In this document: piece after piece, positions 33,993 to 39,111 of the stretch | How the letters are laid out: each line of letters opens with the position of its first letter | How positions within the stretch are numbered: the first letter of the stretch is position 1 | NCBI RefSeq assembly: GCF_000142905.1 | Contig: NW_013657669.1 | Span: 518,305-557,415, forward strand | From: Thecamonas trahens ATCC 50062 | Taxonomy: Eukaryota > Apusozoa > Apusomonadida > Apusomonadidae | Direction of reading: 5' to 3' | Length of the DNA: 39,111 nucleotides | Program-made: the position numbers and the translations under genes | Notes under the pieces: generated by a model | Told to the model about the DNA's origin: nothing | Database searches by the model: none | Seen by the model: the letters and a program-made list of their open reading frames with translations, nothing else

Positions 33993-34547
33993 TTGTAGCA
34001 CCATGGCGAGTGAGTCTGGTCGCTCCGGAGCTGAAGCCAACTGTGGGTCGGGGGGTGGGCAGCGAGGCAGGGAGCTTAGGGACCCATGAAGACACGAGAC
34101 AGAAGTGATGGTACACGGGAGCGGCAGCGTGAGAGTGTGAAAGAAAGCAGTGCCATCAGCGGCGGAGTTTGGTAGTGTGTTAGGGCTCGGGGCGTGGTGA
34201 GAGGCAGTCCACGTGAATTGAGATGACGATTTTTTTGGTTACCAACCGTCCGCCCGGTGGAGCGGGGCTTGTGGAGGAGGTGGAGGGCTTGGTACGCGAG
34301 GCAGGGAGAGGGGCACTTGTCACCGACGCACCGACTCAGCGACACACACGTCTCATACGAGCAAGTAGGCAGGAATGGATGCTGGGCGCGAAAAGGCACG
34401 CGTCGGAAGCGGCCGGCTCGCAAGGCTCGGACTCAGGAACGGAGCGACGTCCAGCAGGTTTTGGTGAATTCTGAGGGAGGAGCTAAAGCGAGCGGGAAGA
34501 GCGGCGGGAAGAGCGGCGGGAAGAGCGGCGGGAAGAGCGGGACGGCC
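33993..34547. other. Spacer upstream of the PH-domain gene
   Basis: Contains a plus-strand ORF of 83 codons (ATG at 34223, ending 34474) of uncertain coding status, and a 12-bp tandem repeat of GAGCGGCGGGAA (about 34498-34540) that reads as GKSGGKSGGKS in the frame of the downstream gene. The downstream gene may therefore start further left than 34548 via an unseen 5' exon. Confidence 0.4.
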
Positions 34548-35817
34548 ATGCCAAGGCTTGCTGCGTTGCAGGATGGCAAGCGGACACGTGCGAGGCGGCT
34601 GTCCAAGGCTCTGGTGCTCAACCGGGTTATGGACGTCAAGACGCCGCTGGTGGAAGGCAAGGCCAAGGCCAAGGTAGTGGGAGGAAAGGGCAAGGGCGAT
34701 GTACTGTACCTTGTTCTCAGCCCAGTGGAGATCCGGGGCGCGGCCGCCAAGAACAAGCCGTCGCGGTTCCGGTTCGATGTGGCCGACGTGGTAGAGGCTG
34801 TGCTCGACGGCGACGTGGTCCGTGTGATGGTGCGGAGCGAGACAGCGACGTTTGCGCCAGGAGCACCCGTGGTGGAGGGCGATGCGACGCCGCCGACCGA
34901 GGCGTTGGCGATCATGGCGTGCAGTGGCGGCCCGCCGATTTCTGTCTGGCACGACGCGCTGGAGCAGGCGATCCGGTTTGCGGCCGCGGTTGCTGCCGAG
35001 CCGAGCATTGCGGTGCGGATGCGCAAGATGGGTGGGCACGAGTTTGTCATTGCGCGTGCGATCGGGGTGGGGACTGGTACCGACTTTGCCGGGCCGTTTA
35101 AGACTGCGGCGCTTGTGGAGGCGACGTCGCGCGAGTTGCGGGTGTTTGACAAGGTGGGTAAGCCTGCGCGGGTTGTGGTGCCGTGGGGCGAGGCGTTTGG
35201 GCGGTGCCAGGACCTGTCGGACCCGTTTGTGGTTGTGGTTGTGGGCACCGGCGACGGCGACGATGGCGGCGAGCCGCTTGTGGCGCTTCGATTTGAGAAT
35301 GCTGGGGCTGCCGGGCGATGGAAAGACATTGTGGCTGGTGCGGTGAGCGCGGTCCGCGAGGCGGGCGAAGTTGTGGTCAAGGAGACCGAGGTGCTGAAGG
35401 AGGGCATTCTGAAGAAGGGCACCGAGTCCGGCAAGTGGGTGACGCGGTACTTTGAGCTGACGCCGGAGCGGCTCGACTACGCCGGCAAGAAGGGCAAGCC
35501 GCTGAAGGGCTCTGTGGAGCTGATGGACGTGCTTAATGTCAACCTTGAAGAGCCCAAGTCGAAGCACACAACCCAGAGCGGCAAGACACTTAAGTTCCCG
35601 ACGCCCGGGTTCTCGATTGCGACGCGATATCGGACGTTCTACTTTTCGTCGCGGATGATGGGCGACTGCCAGGCGTGGGTCCAGGCCATCCGCGATGCAG
35701 TGGCGGCGCTTGTGGCGCGCGAGAAGGAGGCGCTCATGGCTGTCTTGCGCGAGGAAGCCGAGGTGACAGCGGCGCTCGAGGCCGGGCCCGGCGAGTCCGA
35801 GGGCGAGAGTACGCGCA

Positions 35818-35850
<33 letters not shown>

Positions 35851-36835
35851 GCGACGACGATATTGGTTCTGGCGGAGAGGGCGAGATTGAGGACGCGGCT
35901 GGGCCTGGGCCTGAAGTTGCGGTGGGGGTGAGGGTGAGGTTGGGGCCGAGGCCGAGGCTGATGGTGTGGTTGAGGTTGAGGCTGATGGTGTGGCTGAGGC
36001 TGGGGCTGATGCTAATGCTGATGCTGATGCTGATGCTGAGGCTGAGGTTGATGCAGAGGTCGATGCTGATGCTGATGCTGATGCTGAGGCTGAGGTTGAT
36101 GCTGAGGTCGATGGTGTGGCCGAGACTTTGGCCGAGACTGAGGCCGAGGCTGAGACTGAGGCTGAGACCGAGGCCGAGACCGAGGCCGAGACTGAGACTG
36201 AGGCCGAGACTGTGGCCGAGACCGAGGCCGAGACTGTGGCCGAGACTGAGGCCGAGACTGAGGCCGAGACCGATGTTGTGGCCGAGACTGTGGCCGAGAC
36301 CGAGGCCGAGACTGTGGCTCAGACCGATGTTGTGGCCGAGACTGTGGCCGAGACCGAGGCCGAGACTGAGGCCGAGACCGAGGCTGAGACCGATGCTGCG
36401 GCCGAGACTGAGGCTGAGACCGAGGCCGAGACCGAGGCCGAGACTGAGACTGCGGCCGAGACCGAGGCCGAGACCGAGGCCGAGACCGAGGCCGAGACCG
36501 AGGCCGAGACCGAGGCCGAGACCGAGGCCGAGACCGAGGCCGAGACCGAGGCCGAGACCGAGGTCGAGACTGAGGCCGAGACTGTGGCCGAGACCGAGGC
36601 CGAGACCGAGGCCGAGACCGCGGCCGAGACCGAAGCTGAGACCGATGCGGCCGACACCGCGCCCGAGGCCAGCGCACAGGCTGTTGATCCCAAACCCACT
36701 CCGCTCCCGGCCCACCTTCAGGCGTCTTTCGATTGGACCGCACCGGCAACGCCCGAGCCCACGGCACCCATCGCCGCTGTCTCGACTGCACTCGACGACT
36801 TTGACTTTGGCGCCGTCGAGTTTGACGACGAGTGA
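34548..36835 (+). CDS. PH-domain protein with long acidic AETE-repeat tail; one-base frame break
   Basis: About 762 residues if one base is restored. The ATG at 34548 ([12 protein letters not shown]) is the only in-frame ATG, but the frame upstream (GKSGGKSGGKS) also looks coding. Residues about 40-270 contain two segments that could be divergent PH-like folds. A clear PH domain spans about 281-388: [21 protein letters not shown] opens it and a C-terminal helix has the invariant Trp ([10 protein letters not shown]). [12 protein letters not shown] run follows. The frame then goes out of phase at a GGGGG run near 35926-35930. The -1 frame continues [12 protein letters not shown] and then about 230 residues of AETEAE repeats, closing with a non-repetitive acidic end ([14 protein letters not shown] at 36833). 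The uncorrected frame runs on as Arg-Pro-Leu repeats to 37493, into the next gene. Confidence 0.7.
35935..36655. repeat. GAGGCCGAGACC-type coding minisatellite, open in several frames
   Basis: Built of six-base units GAG-GCC / GAG-ACC (and GCTGAT variants at the left end). The plus frame used by the PH gene reads AETEAE; the frame of the N-terminal half reads Arg-Pro; two minus-strand frames read Leu-Gly and Arg-Pro-Ser. None has a stop for over 500 bp. Confidence 0.88.
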
Positions 36836-37008
36836 TACAAGCTGCTGCGCCCTCCGAATCCGACTCCCCATACCTTCCTCATCAAAGAAGCAACCATGTG
36901 TATCATCTTCCCGGCTAGGCAACCAGTGTGTCAGTCCACGCGAGCCCACGTGGCACCGCCACCACTCGCGCTCGCGCCTGCCGGCCAACACTCGACGCCA
37001 GCGCGCAC

Positions 37009-37830
37009 ATGCTGCCGAGCGAGCTCTGGGAAGATGTCCTGACCAGGTGGCCATACTCAGAGAGAATGTTCTTTGTTGTCGGCTTTATGACTGTCCACGA
37101 GCTTGTGTTTGTCGGGCTCTCGGGCGCCATTGCAGCGGTAGGCGCCGCAGGCCTCCTCGAACGGTACCGCATCCAGCAGCGGACACCGTCACGATCGCTG
37201 GTGGTAGCATGCATCAAGAGCTTGCTGGTGGGGCATCTGATTGTCCAGCCTCTCCAGCTGTTCCTCCTCTACCCGGTGTTTGTGGCCCTCGGCATGTCGG
37301 CCGATCCGGCGGACATGCCCTCGGCGGCCGTGGCCATCGCCCAGCTCCTCGCCTGCTTTGTCATCAACGAGACCGGGTTCTACTGGTCACATCGGTGGCT
37401 CCATTCCGAGTGGCTCTTCAAGACCGTTCATGCACGACACCACAAGTTCGGCTCGACCATCGGCATCGCCGCCGAGTACGCCCATCCGTTTGAACAGCTC
37501 GTTTCCAACGGCTTGCCGACCATCGGCGGCCCGCTGCTCCTTGGCACTCACATGTCCATCACATTTCTCTGGCTCGCTATTCGCATCTATCTCACCGTCG
37601 ACAACCACTGCGGCTTCGCCCTACCCTGGTCGCCTGCGCACTGGGGCGGCGCGGCCAAGGTCAACCCGTTTGCCTCGCACCCGCTCGCCCACAACTTTCA
37701 CCACTCGCACAACTCTGGCTGCTACGGCGGCAACTCGTTCTTCTGGGACTGGATCATGGGCACCGACGCTGACTTTAACCACCATCTCGCCGCCATCAAC
37801 AGCGCGGAAAAGTCGGCCAAGGCCGAGTAG
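37009..37830 (+). CDS. Sterol desaturase / fatty acid hydroxylase family protein, C-4 methylsterol-oxidase-like
   Basis: 273 residues from the ATG at 37009 (the open frame upstream is non-ATG). A membrane di-iron oxygenase of the ER. The histidine boxes are complete: HRWLH (128-132, HX3H), HARHH (141-145, HX2HH) and HNFHH with a further His (228-234). Surrounding sequence fits methylsterol oxidases and plant SMOs: NETGFYWSHRWLHSEWLFK, AAEYAHPFEQL, DNHCGFALPW and WDWIMGTD. Four hydrophobic segments (about 15-40, 65-90, 105-125 and 170-195) make the membrane hairpins. Substrate (4-methylsterol versus fatty acid or alkane) cannot be decided from sequence alone. It overlaps antisense and out-of-frame repeat read-through of the PH gene, and converges with the zinc-ribbon gene, 38 bp away. 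Confidence 0.88.
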   Translation: MLPSELWEDVLTRWPYSERMFFVVGFMTVHELVFVGLSGAIAAVGAAGLLERYRIQQRTPSRSLVVACIKSLLVGHLIVQPLQLFLLYPVFVALGMSADPADMPSAAVAIAQLLACFVINETGFYWSHRWLHSEWLFKTVHARHHKFGSTIGIAAEYAHPFEQLVSNGLPTIGGPLLLGTHMSITFLWLAIRIYLTVDNHCGFALPWSPAHWGGAAKVNPFASHPLAHNFHHSHNSGCYGGNSFFWDWIMGTDADFNHHLAAINSAEKSAKAE

Positions 37831-37868
37831 TAGCGCACGGCATCCGAGCCGCTGGCTTGCCGCCACCG

Positions 37869-38117
37869 TCAGGCGTCATCCGCCCGCGATCCGCCAGCCA
37901 CGTCTCCTTCCTCATCGCCACCAGCCACGGTTGGCTTTCCCGGCGGCACAACACCGTAGCCAAACTCTGTGATCTCCTTGCAGTGGACGCAGTAGTCGAC
38001 AGCAAACGATGCGTTGGACGAGCCCGGGTTGCCCTCATTCCCGCACCGCACACACCGCCGCTTGTCGTCTCCGTCCCCCAGCCTCTTGCAGGCAAGTCTC
38101 TTTTCCATTGCTGACAT
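37869..38117 (-). CDS. Small zinc-ribbon-like protein
   Basis: 82 residues, ATG at 38117, TGA at 37869. RRCVRCGNEG (Cys22, Cys25) and VDYCVHCKE (Cys43, Cys46) form a CxxC-x17-CxxC zinc ribbon; Cys10 may be extra. A Gly/Asp-rich tail follows. Small size with a single ribbon suggests a subunit or adaptor, but no family is recognised. An upstream exon cannot be excluded. Confidence 0.62.
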   Translation of the reverse strand: MSAMEKRLACKRLGDGDDKRRCVRCGNEGNPGSSNASFAVDYCVHCKEITEFGYGVVPPGKPTVAGGDEEGDVAGGSRADDA

Positions 38118-38569
38118 GCTGCGCGCCCGTAGTTGATGCGCACGAGAGAGATGGGCCGGGCTTGGGGGCTATTGGCGTGCCTATGCGATCATGGCGAGTG
38201 GGCAAGCATCACACGAGCAGGAAAATATGCATCAATAGCTGTTGAGGCCACCCGTCGATGCGACCGGCATGTGACGTGGGTGTCGCTGCCTGGGGGGCGG
38301 GGTCCGAGGCGGGGGCAGGGATGGGATCGGGACCAGGGGCGACTCGCGCAGCGATCGGGTCGCTAGCGCGAGGTGCCAAGGTGCTGAGCGGCTCGCTGCA
38401 CCCATCGTCATGAAATGGCTTGATGTAAAGACATAGCGTACGCGGGCAACAATTGCTGTGGCCGAATCAGTGGGTACAGATGGTGATGGAGTGGCGTGTT
38501 GGGCTCTCGGGACGGGAGCGAGTGGGGCGGCGCAACTCGTCTCTGCGTACCCAAGCGGCCACCGACACC
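38118..38569. other. Spacer between divergent small genes
   Basis: Runs from the zinc-ribbon ATG (minus) to the two-exon small gene (plus). Contains a G-rich stretch (about 38292-38318). No other gene is supported; the reading frames seen are short and poorly composed. Confidence 0.4.
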
Positions 38570-38884
38570 ATGTCCGAGGCCACATACATGGAGGAGGCTC
38601 ACGAGCTGGAGGCATTGCTCAACCCTCCGCTTTCCGCCACTACGGCTCCTGGCGAGCTTGTCCGCATCCAGCGGAGGTTCCAGACTGTGGTACGTGTTCC
38701 CTTTGGCTGTGCACCCCTCGACATGGTGGTGTGGTGGAGGTGAAGGTTTTGGGCGGGAACCTTCCCGCGCGTTTCCCACGTCCCCCCCCCCCCCCCCCAC
38801 GCACGGACTTTGAATGACGAGCCACTGGAGACTTGCTCCGAGGTGGAGATGTCCATCGCTTTTGCGACGTTGAACGCCGACTAA
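38570..38884 (+). CDS. Small acidic/helical protein, two exons, unknown
   Basis: Exon 1 (38570-38689) encodes 40 residues: MSEATYMEEAHELEALLNPP and then a helical stretch ending VRIQRRFQTV. It is followed by a GTACGT donor, the donor type of ABCE1. A polypyrimidine run (38781-38798) precedes several AG dinucleotides. Using AG at 38820-38821 keeps frame and adds PLETCSEVEMSIAFATLNAD, then TAA (38882-38884), giving 60 residues with a 132-nt intron. Reading through the donor instead gives VRVPFGCAPLDMVVWWR and a stop. The acceptor choice is uncertain (the next AG, at 38828-38829, is also in phase). Function unknown. Confidence 0.42.
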
Positions 38885-39111
38885 TATGGCGCGCTAGATC
38901 TCGAAGAAGTCCATTTTTTGTGCCGACGACCTCAGAAGGTGAGAAGTGAAAACTGGACCTGAAAACCGGCCCTTGACATCAAGCCAATTAAGAATATTAT
39001 ACCGTCCGGACGTTGTGGAGCTGACGAAAATGAATATTGACAGTATGACCGCCATGCTCTGCATCTATCGCGCGACCATCCATCTTCCACCGGATCTCGG
39101 AGAGCGAGGGC
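38885..39111. other. A/T-richer right edge; possible start of a gene
   Basis: From about 38900 to 39010 the sequence is clearly poorer in G+C than anywhere in the genes (for example CAATTAAGAATATTATA at 38985-39001). An ATG at 39030 opens a frame to the window end (27 codons, MNIDSMTAMLCIYR...), but its codon use is unlike the neighbours. I would not call a gene on this. Confidence 0.25.

Noticed and set aside
34353-35567. 404-codon minus-strand ORF
   Set aside because: Antisense of the PH-domain gene; His/Arg/Leu-rich without motifs.
35639-37054. 471-codon minus-strand ORF of Leu-Gly/Ser-Leu repeats
   Set aside because: It is the antisense of the AETE repeat and of the PH domain, and has no conserved domain of its own.
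1-39111. Transposable elements, CRISPR arrays, rRNA genes
   Set aside because: No transposase, reverse transcriptase, terminal repeats, spaced palindromic repeats or conserved rRNA segments were seen; only simple repeats and one 90-bp duplication.

Overview
This is nuclear DNA from a GC-rich, free-living, flagellated protist. The evidence is eukaryote-only genes (ABCE1/Rli1, the U3 snoRNP protein IMP3, signal peptidase subunit SPCS1, a SEL1L/Hrd3-type ERAD protein, centrin), spliceosomal introns, strong G/C preference at third codon positions, and many simple repeats. An apusomonad such as Thecamonas fits the composition and gene style. That is an inference, not something a single marker here proves.

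The window is gene-dense, about one gene per 2 kb on both strands. I see no transposon, CRISPR array, tRNA or rRNA. From the left: the last codons of a Lys-rich protein (1-42); a CMP-KDO synthetase (KdsB) with a mitochondrial-type leader; centrin; a PP2A-like phosphatase with lost metal ligands; a possible ciliary repeat protein (to 4715); a 1.3-kb gap; an unknown basic protein with a possible PH/PTB-like region (6037-7866); an RPxTA-motif probable ciliary protein; a 1510-residue GCC2/GCC3 cysteine-rich multipass receptor or channel-like protein; an N-acylated leucine-rich-repeat protein; ABCE1; a FAM221-like Cys/His protein; SPCS1; an Atg27/MRH-like sorting receptor; IMP3; a DUF1444-like protein; a SEL1L-like protein; a large LRR/ankyrin ORF running into a multipass membrane ORF; a SAP-domain protein; a PH-domain protein with a long acidic tail; a sterol-desaturase-family oxidase; a small zinc-ribbon protein; and a two-exon small protein at the right end.

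I resolved six introns by matching frames and family consensus. Four have a GTACGY donor and two have GTATGT or GTAAGT. Two lie at the initiation codon. In centrin the intron splits the ATG (A|TG). In SPCS1 the first exon contributes only the ATG.

Themes: cilium and cytoskeleton (centrin, the RPxTA protein, a CIMIP2-like repeat protein), the secretory pathway (SPCS1, SEL1L-like, MRH receptor, GCC2/GCC3 receptor) and ribosome biogenesis and recycling (IMP3, ABCE1). These genes are not an operon and clustering may be chance. Three apparent single-base frame breaks fall between 32.1 and 35.9 kb (LRR/TM, SAP and PH genes). They look more like consensus errors than biology, but they decide the protein models there.
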